Positions 1 to 4,934 of a stretch of 19,621 nt of DNA are shown piece by piece. The notes under the pieces were generated by a model. That model worked only from the letters and a program-made list of their open reading frames with translations. It was not told where the DNA came from and searched no databases. The DNA is from an uncultured Bacteroidales bacterium (GTDB lineage: Bacteria > Bacteroidota > Bacteroidia > Bacteroidales > Paludibacteraceae). The number at the start of each line of letters is the position of its first letter. Positions within the stretch are counted from its first letter, which is position 1. The position numbers and the translations under genes were made by a program. The stretch lies in assembly GCA_937901225.1 (NCBI GenBank), contig CALCGX010000003.1, positions 1-19,621 on the forward strand, given 5' to 3'.

Positions 1-451
1 CCACTACGCTATCAACCTCCTCATCGCCATCTTCCAACCCCTTCACCACACCTCTCTCCAAACGACGTGCCACACAACGACATACGTGACACAAGGATAC
101 TTGCTCATTTCCACCAGGTAATACAAACTCCTTTAGTACAGGCAGTTTGAGATCCATCTCATCCATCCAATCCTCTAAACGTGAGACATTTTCCTCCGCA
201 AATGGCATATCAGCACCAGCTAGTATAGCACCCACATCAAACAAGCGATTTTGCACCCATCCTAATTGCAAATCAACCTCTTTCACCCACTCTCCTTCAC
301 ATCTATTCAACGAAGCACGGAGCAATCCCACAAAGCTATTCAACTCGTCTGCTGTTCCATATGCATCCAAACGCAAATCTGACTTGCTCACTCGTTTACC
401 CGTGGCCAAGGAAGTCCTTCCTTTATCACCCGTTTTTGTGTATATTTTCAT
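1..451 (-). CDS. PduO-type ATP:cob(I)alamin adenosyltransferase (C-terminus off window)
   Basis: This enzyme transfers the adenosyl group of ATP to cob(I)alamin, making coenzyme B12 for enzymes such as methylmalonyl-CoA mutase; it acts in the cytoplasm. The reverse complement reads open for 150 codons from ATG at 451 to the window edge. Family landmarks are visible: YTKTGDKGRTSL at residues 4-15 (ATP-binding N-terminal motif), DAYGTADELNSFVG near residues 29-42, and FVLPGG near residue 111, followed by the CHVCRCVARRLER helix that corresponds to the family's HxxR..RRxER segment. About 190 residues are usual, so roughly 40 are missing beyond the edge, not through mutation. The start overlaps the stop of the upstream methyltransferase as ATGA, so the two are probably translationally coupled. 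The identification rests on recognised motifs. Confidence 0.9.
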   Translation of the reverse strand, partial: MKIYTKTGDKGRTSLATGKRVSKSDLRLDAYGTADELNSFVGLLRASLNRCEGEWVKEVDLQLGWVQNRLFDVGAILAGADMPFAEENVSRLEDWMDEMDLKLPVLKEFVLPGGNEQVSLCHVCRCVARRLERGVVKGLEDGDEEVDSVV

Positions 452-1248
452 AATCGCATTCTATAATTCCGTTTCCAATAATGTTTATCAAAAAAGACCA
501 AACCCATTTGATATAAGTCAATAGTACTTGTCACACGTTCATCCGCACAAATATCTTTCCATGCTCTCTCCATTTCCTCGCTATGGTGTATATCATCCAT
601 CACCACCACACTTTTTTCATGAGTCTTTTCAGCTAGCAAATCAAAATAGTTCATACTTGCTTGATAAGTATGATTCGCATCCACAAACGCCACATCTACT
701 CGCTCCAATCCACTCTGTAGAACCTCCTCATCTATCGCCCCCACAAAACACTCTATATTATTCATTCCTAATACTTTCCAATTTTCCTTTGCTATATTCG
801 CCACCGCCTCACATCCTTCGTAGGTATAGACTTTATCTCGTGTATCCACACCCGCCAAATACGCTGTCGTTACTCCCAAACTGGTGCCTAATTCCACAAT
901 CGTCAAACCCTTATCTCCTTCGCGCAATTGATGCCCCAACCAATTGACCAACCGAAACAATATCTGCGCATATTTCGCTTTTGCCAAACTTCCCTTAGCT
1001 ATATTCTTTACCTTTCTTTCATCTATCACTTGCTCGCCCGATTGCTTCACTCCGCTTCCATAATCCACAAATTCAATCACCTGTTCAGACCAGAGCATTC
1101 TCGCACGCACTCCTTCTATCTCCTCCCAAACACGATAGGCATGCCTGTCCGACATCACCATCCTTACCCACTCAAACAAATAGGGTGAATGCACTCCATG
1201 CCCACCCGTATTTCGGGCGGTCAGTTGGTGCTTCAACCACGAGCTCAT
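448..1248 (-). CDS. class I SAM-dependent methyltransferase (O-methyltransferase-like)
   Basis: A 266-residue cytoplasmic protein with a Rossmann methyltransferase core in its second half. VELGTSLGVTTAYLA is motif I, the SAM-binding glycine loop. YTYEGCEAVANIAKENW is motif II with the acidic ribose-binding residue. VDVAFVDANHTY is the VDxxFxDxxH strand common in O-methyltransferases of the Methyltransf_24/YrrM type, and VVVMDDIHHSEEM follows it. The first 100 residues are a helical N-terminal extension common in Bacteroidetes homologues. The substrate cannot be told from sequence. The frame is open from 1371, but the TAnnTTTG box at 1285-1292 would start transcription near 1278, leaving no leader for the ATG at 1275. 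I therefore chose the ATG at 1248 (MSSWLKHQL). The gene ends in an ATGA overlap with the adenosyltransferase gene. Confidence 0.82.
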   Translation of the reverse strand: MSSWLKHQLTARNTGGHGVHSPYLFEWVRMVMSDRHAYRVWEEIEGVRARMLWSEQVIEFVDYGSGVKQSGEQVIDERKVKNIAKGSLAKAKYAQILFRLVNWLGHQLREGDKGLTIVELGTSLGVTTAYLAGVDTRDKVYTYEGCEAVANIAKENWKVLGMNNIECFVGAIDEEVLQSGLERVDVAFVDANHTYQASMNYFDLLAEKTHEKSVVVMDDIHHSEEMERAWKDICADERVTSTIDLYQMGLVFFDKHYWKRNYRMRL

Positions 1249-1284
1249 ACGATATAAATACACATTTTTCTTCATAAAGGCGTG

Positions 1285-1316
1285 CAAAAGTACTATTTTT
1301 TTTTGACATATGCAAA
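1285..1316 (-). promoter_or_regulatory. Bacteroidetes promoter for methyltransferase/adenosyltransferase pair
   Basis: On the minus strand, TTTG (1313-1316) is followed after 20 nt by TACTTTTG (1285-1292), matching the TTTG-N19-21-TAnnTTTG consensus of the phylum's primary sigma factor. It predicts a leader of about 30 nt before the ATG at 1248. It is interleaved with the plus-strand promoter at 1302-1332. Confidence 0.7.
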
Positions 1317-1332
1317 AAAAGTTGTACCTTTG
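1302..1332 (+). promoter_or_regulatory. Bacteroidetes promoter for spmA-spmB fusion gene
   Basis: TTTG (1302-1305), a 19-nt spacer and TACCTTTG (1325-1332) form a near-consensus promoter. Transcription would begin near 1338-1340, giving a leader of about 50 nt that carries the hairpin element at 1341-1387. Confidence 0.8.
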
Positions 1333-1340
1333 TAGCAAAA

Positions 1341-1387
1341 TTAGAACTTTTAGAACAGCGGCACGCCGCACTTAAAACTTTAGAACT
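1341..1387. repeat. hairpin-centred intergenic repeat, copy 1 (divergent member)
   Basis: A small GC hairpin (GCGG, loop CACG, CCGC; 1358-1369) is flanked by A-rich repeated words TTAGAACT / TTTAGAAC on the left and ACTTAAAACTTTAGAAC on the right. The layout matches the elements at 2626-2671, 13751-13790 and 16962-17001, although the flanking word differs. It forms almost the entire 5' leader of the spmA-spmB gene. Confidence 0.45.
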
Positions 1388-1390
1388 CTT

Positions 1391-2623
1391 ATGTTGCTCA
1401 ACTATATTTGGATAGGACTTATTCTTCTCGCAGTCATCATGGGCTGCGTGCAATTTTTCTTTTTTGGGCAAAGTGAAATCTTCTCCGAGATTCTCAACTC
1501 CACCTTCGCCTCTGCCAAGAATGGTTTTGAAATCTCCATCGGACTTACTGGTGTGCTCGCCCTCTGGATGGGTATTCTCAATATCGGACAACAAGGTGGC
1601 GTAGTCAACACGCTCTCGCGCGGTGTTGCACCTTTCTTTCGCCGCATCTTCCCCGAGATACCCAACAACCACCCTGTCTATGGCACCATGTTCATGAATT
1701 TCGCCGCCAACATGCTCGGGCTCGATAATGCTGCTACCCCTATGGGACTCAAAGCAATGGGCGAACTTCAAACGCTCAACACAGATAAATCCAAGGCTTC
1801 CAACGCCATGATCATGTTCGTCGTCCTTGGTGCCAGCGGATTGACCATCATCCCCACCACCATCATGGCATACCGCGCACAACTCGGTGCCGCCAACCCA
1901 GCCGACGTCTTTCTTCCACTCCTCATAGCCACCTATTTTGCTACCCTCGGCGGACTACTCGCCTGCTGTGCAGCGCAAAAAATCAAGATATGGGACAAAG
2001 TCGTGTTGGGCGTACTCTTCGCACTCACCGCTCTCGTTGTCCTCTTGCTTGTCTTGGCGCAACGCTTGCCCGAAGAGACGCTCTCCTCTCTCTCCGCACT
2101 CATTGCAGCGGTCATTCTGCTGGGCGTCATCTGCTGGTTTATCATCCAAGCATCCATCCGCAAAGTCAATGTATATGAGGCATTTATCGACGGGGCCAAA
2201 GACGGTTTCAAGACAGCCATAGGCATTATCCCTTACCTCATCGCCATCCTCGTAGCGGTAGGTATGTTCCGCGCCAGCGGAGCCATGGGCTTGCTCGAAC
2301 AAGGGCTCGCGCAACTCTTCGCTCTCGTGGGCATCAACCCCGACCTCTCCGCAGCCGTTCCTACGGCTATCATGAAACCGCTATCGGGCAGCGGAGCTCG
2401 CGGACTGATGATTGAGGCGATGACTACCCACGGTGCCGACTCGCTTGTTGGTCGCCTCTGCTGCATACTGCAAGGCACCACAGATACAACCTTCTATGTC
2501 TTAGCCGTTTACTTCGGTAGCGTCGGTATCAAGGACACCCGCCACGCAGTCGTTTGTTGCCTCATCGCCGACCTCATCGGTGTTATCGCCGCCTTCACCG
2601 TCGCCAACATCTTCTTCGGATAA
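1391..2623 (+). CDS. SpmA-SpmB fusion, membrane protein with two nucleoside-recognition (Gate) domains
   Basis: A 410-residue polytopic inner-membrane protein. The N-terminal half (about 1-190) resembles SpmA, with NHPVYGTMFMNFAANMLGLDNAATPMGLKAM as its signature region. The C-terminal half (about 240-410) resembles SpmB, with GAKDGFKTAIGIIPYLIAILVAVGMFRASGA and PLSGSGARGLMIE followed by a GTTDTTFYVLAVYFGSVG segment. In spore formers SpmA and SpmB are separate proteins that act in spore core dehydration. Bacteroidetes do not sporulate, and the fused protein has no established role there; the Gate domains point to transport of a small solute. Hydrophobic segments occur at both ends of each half and in a central linker near residues 200-255. 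It has its own promoter, and ybeY follows 52 bp later on the same strand. Confidence 0.85.
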   Translation: MLLNYIWIGLILLAVIMGCVQFFFFGQSEIFSEILNSTFASAKNGFEISIGLTGVLALWMGILNIGQQGGVVNTLSRGVAPFFRRIFPEIPNNHPVYGTMFMNFAANMLGLDNAATPMGLKAMGELQTLNTDKSKASNAMIMFVVLGASGLTIIPTTIMAYRAQLGAANPADVFLPLLIATYFATLGGLLACCAAQKIKIWDKVVLGVLFALTALVVLLLVLAQRLPEETLSSLSALIAAVILLGVICWFIIQASIRKVNVYEAFIDGAKDGFKTAIGIIPYLIAILVAVGMFRASGAMGLLEQGLAQLFALVGINPDLSAAVPTAIMKPLSGSGARGLMIEAMTTHGADSLVGRLCCILQGTTDTTFYVLAVYFGSVGIKDTRHAVVCCLIADLIGVIAAFTVANIFFG

Positions 2624-2625
2624 CC

Positions 2626-2671
2626 ACACTAAACACTAAACAGTAGCGGCTTTGCCGCGTTCACTAAACAC
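2626..2671. repeat. hairpin-centred intergenic repeat, copy 2
   Basis: Two tandem ACTAAAC heptamers (2628-2641) precede AGTA, the hairpin GCGGC-TTT-GCCGC (2646-2658) and a third ACTAAAC (2663-2669). The same element occurs in reverse orientation at 13751-13790, where the stem is GCGAC/GTCGC, a compensatory G-C to A-T change. It fills the gap between the spmA-spmB stop codon and the ybeY start. Confidence 0.7.
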
Positions 2672-2675
2672 GAAC

Positions 2676-3107
2676 ATGATCACTTTCCACTTCGACAACA
2701 TATCAACTGCCAACTGTCAATTGTCAACTGTCGACTTCCGCAAAGTCGAGCAATGGATCAAGAGCACTGCTGCGCAATATGGCTATTCCGTAGGCGACCT
2801 CAACTATATCTTCTGCGATGACGAGAAGATCCTCGCCGTCAATCAAGAGTTTCTCCAGCACGACTACTATACCGACGTCATCACCTTTGATTATACCACG
2901 CGCACACGCGTGAATGGCGACATCTATATATCGCTCGACACGGTTGCCACCAACGCCGAACAAGTTGGCGCACCTTTCCTTCACGAACTGCACCGTATCA
3001 TCATCCACGGCCTACTCCACCTCACAGGTCAAGCCGACAAAACCCCCGAAACCAAAGCCCAGATGACCGCCAAAGAGGAAGCCGCCCTCCGACACCTCCA
3101 CCTCTAA
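2676..3107 (+). CDS. ybeY: YbeY endoribonuclease (16S rRNA maturation, ribosome quality control)
   Basis: YbeY is a metal-dependent single-strand endoribonuclease acting in 16S rRNA 3'-end processing and 70S quality control. This 143-residue copy shows YIFCDDEKILAVNQEFLQHDYYTDVITF, the GDIYISLDTV strand, and the metal-site region HRIIIHGLLHLTG. The canonical motif is H-xxx-H-xxxxx-H; here, as in other Bacteroidetes members I recall, the last histidine position reads ADK, so the third ligand is changed. A TTG at 2652 extends the frame, but that start lies inside the intergenic hairpin element, so I use the ATG at 2676. Residues about 11-20 (TANCQLSTVD) are encoded by a heptanucleotide tandem repeat and look inserted relative to relatives. 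It is probably cotranscribed with spmA-spmB, since no promoter is visible between them. Confidence 0.9.
   Translation: MITFHFDNISTANCQLSTVDFRKVEQWIKSTAAQYGYSVGDLNYIFCDDEKILAVNQEFLQHDYYTDVITFDYTTRTRVNGDIYISLDTVATNAEQVGAPFLHELHRIIIHGLLHLTGQADKTPETKAQMTAKEEAALRHLHL
2704..2738 (+). repeat. in-frame heptanucleotide array inside ybeY
   Basis: Consecutive 7-bp units read CAACTGC, CAACTGT, CAATTGT, CAACTGT and the degenerate CGACTTC. Because 7 is not a multiple of 3, gain or loss of one unit shifts the ybeY reading frame, while three units (21 bp) are frame-neutral. The encoded residues fall before the conserved YbeY core. Confidence 0.75.
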
Positions 3108-3108
3108 C

Positions 3109-3164
3109 CTTTCCGCTTTCAGTTTTCCGTTTTCACTTTTCACCTTTCAGTTTTCCCCTTTTAT
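3109..3164. repeat. heptanucleotide array downstream of ybeY
   Basis: Eight consecutive 7-bp units of consensus YTTTCMS begin 2 nt after the ybeY stop: CTTTCCG, CTTTCAG, TTTTCCG, TTTTCAC, TTTTCAC, CTTTCAG, TTTTCCC, CTTTTAT. One strand is almost pure pyrimidine. No coding potential is apparent. Confidence 0.7.
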
Positions 3165-3188
3165 CGACGCAGTCTTTCCGCTGTCAAT

Positions 3189-3243
3189 TACATAGGACAT
3201 ACGTAGGATATACGTAACATATACGTAAGATATACGTAGGATA
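3189..3243. repeat. 11-bp tandem array with TACGTA core
   Basis: Five 11-bp units: TACATAGGACA (degenerate), TACGTAGGATA, TACGTAACATA, TACGTAAGATA, TACGTAGGATA. Each of the last four contains the palindrome TACGTA, so identical sites are presented on one face of the helix about once per turn. Confidence 0.8.
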
Positions 3244-3323
3244 ACCGAGTTGTTAACCTGAGAATGCCCTATCTTCATCTTGTTTCCCCCTACCTTCTGC
3301 CTATTTCTTTCCGCTTTCTATCT

Positions 3324-3389
3324 CGAAACCACCTCATTACCATCTCGATACCACTTCATTATCACTCAATTACTATTCAGTACTTTCCC
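3324..3389. repeat. second 11-bp tandem array, unrelated sequence
   Basis: Six 11-bp units that drift along the array: CGAAACCACCT, CATTACCATCT, CGATACCACTT, CATTATCACTC, AATTACTATTC, AGTACTTTCCC. Units 1-2 and 3-4 also make a higher-order 22-bp tandem duplication (3324-3345 and 3346-3367). The sequence is unlike the array at 3189-3243, but the period is the same. Confidence 0.65.
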
Positions 3390-3403
3390 CGTACTCCCCC
3401 AGT

Positions 3404-3486
3404 CTAGTGCTCGGCGAGGGCCCCGATGACCTCGTGTTATGGGATGCACTTGCGTTAATTCGCCAAGTATCCCTCGCCTCTACACG
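3404..3486. other. GC-rich segment with nested inverted repeats
   Basis: This stretch is much richer in G and C than its AT-rich surroundings. GGCGAGGG (3413-3420) is complementary to CCCTCGCC (3471-3478). Inside that stem lies a second hairpin, ACTTGCG (3448-3454) with CGCCAAGT (3461-3468, one bulged C), and CCC/GGG pairing between 3422-3424 and 3441-3443 is possible. This would fold as a three-way junction. A 74-codon open frame crosses it but runs on through simple repeats, so I do not call it a gene. Function is unknown; it could be a structured RNA or a remnant of a mobile repeat. Confidence 0.4.
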
Positions 3487-3517
3487 CTACACCCTACCCT
3501 TTCCACCTCCAGTTTTC

Positions 3518-3560
3518 ACAGATACCCTGTTATCCGTGTTAATCCGTGAGATCCGTGGGA
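3518..3560. repeat. ATCCGTG-type short intergenic repeat
   Basis: ATCCGTG occurs three times (3532-3538, 3542-3548, 3551-3557) after CACAGATA, separated by 3 and 2 nt. From general experience, similar ATCCGTG/CACAGAT words recur between genes in many Bacteroidetes genomes. The array lies just upstream of the promoter at 3584-3615. Confidence 0.6.
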
Positions 3561-3583
3561 ATAATAAGAAAAATGCGAATGCT

Positions 3584-3615
3584 CTTGCGTATGTGCAAAT
3601 TTTTCTGTACCTTTG
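3584..3615 (+). promoter_or_regulatory. Bacteroidetes promoter for structured RNA at 3621-3900
   Basis: CTTG (3584-3587), a 20-nt spacer and TACCTTTG (3608-3615). Predicted transcription start is about 3620-3623, nearly 390 nt before the next reading frame, so it most likely drives the structured RNA. Confidence 0.75.
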
Positions 3616-3620
3616 CAGGC

Positions 3621-3900
3621 GAAAAGGATAAAACCGAAAAATAATAACTACAAAATATAGATTTGCCTATGAAACATAGCGTATAATTGATACGCACATC
3701 ATGAAATATTTGGAAAAGCATTTTAGCTTTATTTTGTCTACTTGAAAGTTTGGCGACTTAAAATGACAGACAAAGATAATGCGAAAATGTTCGCGCATTG
3801 GCGCGGGCTTTTTGTCATTCTGTCTGTCGGGTTACGCCAAACACCTCAAGTAGAGAATAACTAAAAGTACCGTGCTTTTTTATGTGCGTATATCTCTTGT
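3621..3900 (+). ncRNA. rod-shaped structured RNA, 6S-like / Bacteroidales-specific ncRNA candidate
   Basis: From 3690 to 3891 the sequence folds on itself along almost its whole length. Stems from outside inward are ATACGCACAT (3690-3699) with ATGTGCGTAT (3882-3891), then AAAAGCA with TGCTTTT, TTTTAG with CTAAAA, TTATT with AATAA, TCTACTTGA with TCAAGTAGA, GTTTGGCG with CGCCAAAC, and GACAGACA with TGTCTGTC. The apical hairpin is ATGCG with CGCAT near 3780-3797. Internal loops of unequal size interrupt the rod, notably ACTTAAAAT against GGGTTA. A long rod of about 200 nt with asymmetric internal loops behind a consensus promoter recalls 6S RNA, which binds RNA polymerase. Rfam's Bacteroidales-1 RNA is another possible identity. 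The 5' 65 nt hold a separate CTATG-AAA-CATAG hairpin. No clear U-tract terminator follows, so the 3' end is uncertain, and the RNA could instead be a leader of the next gene. Confidence 0.6.
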
Positions 3901-4007
3901 CTTAAAGGTACAACGGAGTAACCGAAAAGCCGAAAATGAGTAGGGAGAAGATAAATAATGTTATATAAAACCCGATGCTCAATGGGATATAAGTGAGTAA
4001 AAGAATT

Positions 4008-4415
4008 ATGAAAAAATTTTTGTTAGCTACAATATTGCTGCTTAGTATGTCATCTTTTTTGTGTGCTCAGTATGTAAATATTACTGGTGCTAAAGTCATT
4101 ACCCAAAATGGAACTCACCAAAGACAAAAAGTGATAGTATATATAAAATTGACATCCGATGGTCTAAAAGCATACTACAATAATGGTAGTGACATAAAAT
4201 GTAAAGTTACTGCCGATTGGAGCATTAGTCCACTCCTCACTCAAGGTAGTCAAACTATCAGTTTTTATCCTACATTTATGAATGGTGGCAGTAGTAACGG
4301 CAAAGCTAATGGAGCAACTATCGAATTTGAATGTGTAAATCATGAAGCTGCTCTTAAATTAAAAGAGAAAGGCGTCTCTGGATCTGACTTCTATATAGAA
4401 AGTTATATCAAATAA
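4008..4415 (+). CDS. small secreted protein of unknown function
   Basis: A 135-residue protein beginning with a clear Sec signal peptide (MKKFLLATILLLSMSSFLCA, cleavage likely before Q21). The mature part is about 115 residues, beta-rich in appearance and polar, with no domain I recognise. It includes VNITGAKVITQNGTHQRQKV, a central YNNGSDIKCKVTADWSIS and a glycine/asparagine-rich turn GGSSNGKANGATIEFEC; the two cysteines of the mature part could form a disulphide. It is probably periplasmic or surface-exposed. A GTG at 3993 would add MSKRI in front of the signal peptide, which makes the ATG at 4008 more likely. The gene lies directly behind the structured RNA. A hairpin with a 4-nt bulge (TTATAT..CCC with GGGATATAA, 3961-3992) precedes it. 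A terminator follows. Confidence 0.75.
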   Translation: MKKFLLATILLLSMSSFLCAQYVNITGAKVITQNGTHQRQKVIVYIKLTSDGLKAYYNNGSDIKCKVTADWSISPLLTQGSQTISFYPTFMNGGSSNGKANGATIEFECVNHEAALKLKEKGVSGSDFYIESYIK

Positions 4416-4458
4416 TATCCTTGTATTTTTACGTTAAAAGTAAGTATTTAATACTAAA

Positions 4459-4495
4459 AATAAGAGAGTGTGTCTAAATAACATACTCTCTTATT
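4459..4495 (+). terminator. terminator after secreted protein gene
   Basis: A 14-bp stem, AATAAGAGAGTGTG (4459-4472) with CATACTCTCTTATT (4482-4495, one G-U), and a 9-nt loop. It is flanked by A-rich sequence on the left and by ATAAATTA on the right. It could also end leftward transcription from the leuS remnant. Confidence 0.7.
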
Positions 4496-4513
4496 ATAAA
4501 TTAAGGTGTAACC

Positions 4514-4708
4514 TTACATCACGATATTGACAATCTTGCCTGGAACGACGATGACTTTCTTTGGAGCAGCGCCGTTCAATTGTTTGGCGGTCAGCTCGTG
4601 AGACATGACAATCTTCTCAACCTCCTCGCGAGGAGTGTCCTTGGCTACCTCAATGGTGAAGCGCACCTTACCATTGAACTGAACAGGGTACTTCGAGTCG
4701 GAGCTGTC
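4514..4708 (-). pseudogene. leuS: orphan 3' end of leucyl-tRNA synthetase gene
   Basis: On the minus strand a 64-codon frame ends at TAA (4514-4516) and reads KYPVQFNGKVRFTIEVAKDT, then PREEVEKIVMSHELTAKQLN, then GAAPKKVIVVPGKIVNIVM. This is the C-terminal anticodon-binding tail typical of Bacteroidetes LeuRS, which normally follows about 880 further residues. Upstream of about 4708 the similarity stops and an in-frame stop follows near 4775, so no catalytic domain is present and no start codon or promoter is apparent. The frame has no stops or frameshifts, which suggests a fairly recent duplication, a rearrangement breakpoint or an assembly join. A complete leuS must exist elsewhere. It sits in the 519-bp gap between the secreted protein gene and fusA2; the rest of that gap holds only the terminator and the fusA2 promoter. 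Confidence 0.8.
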
Positions 4709-4830
4709 CCCTTGAGCGCGGCAGGAGGTTGATTGGTCGCGAAACCTTGTTGATGTTGTCGTTAAATATAAATCAGCGCGTAGGAGTTTTATATAGTTAC
4801 TCGAAAAATTACACTTTTTTCACCTAATCA

Positions 4831-4862
4831 CTTGCATATATAATTTTTTTTCTGTACCTTTG
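4831..4862 (+). promoter_or_regulatory. Bacteroidetes promoter for fusA2
   Basis: CTTG (4831-4834), a 20-nt spacer and TACCTTTG (4855-4862). Transcription would start near 4868, giving a leader of about 65 nt. This supports the ATG at 4935 over an upstream in-frame start at 4860, which lies inside the promoter. Confidence 0.8.
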
Positions 4863-4934
4863 CCGTCGGTTTTTGTTCGCAAAAGCCGATTTGACCATAA
4901 AAAACATATTAACTTATATCTAATAAACACAATT

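Noticed and set aside
147..947. Two plus-strand open frames (147-524 and 528-947)
   Set aside because: Both are antisense to the adenosyltransferase and methyltransferase genes, which carry clear family motifs.
3189..3389. Possible CRISPR array
   Set aside because: The units are contiguous 11-mers without spacers, and no cas genes are present.
3407..3631. 74-codon plus-strand open frame
   Set aside because: It runs through simple repeats and over the promoter at 3584-3615; no codon structure or family resemblance.
3621..3900. tmRNA, RNase P RNA or SRP RNA
   Set aside because: No tRNA-like ends or tag frame, no RNase P core motifs and no SRP Alu or helix 8 motif were found; the fold is a single rod.
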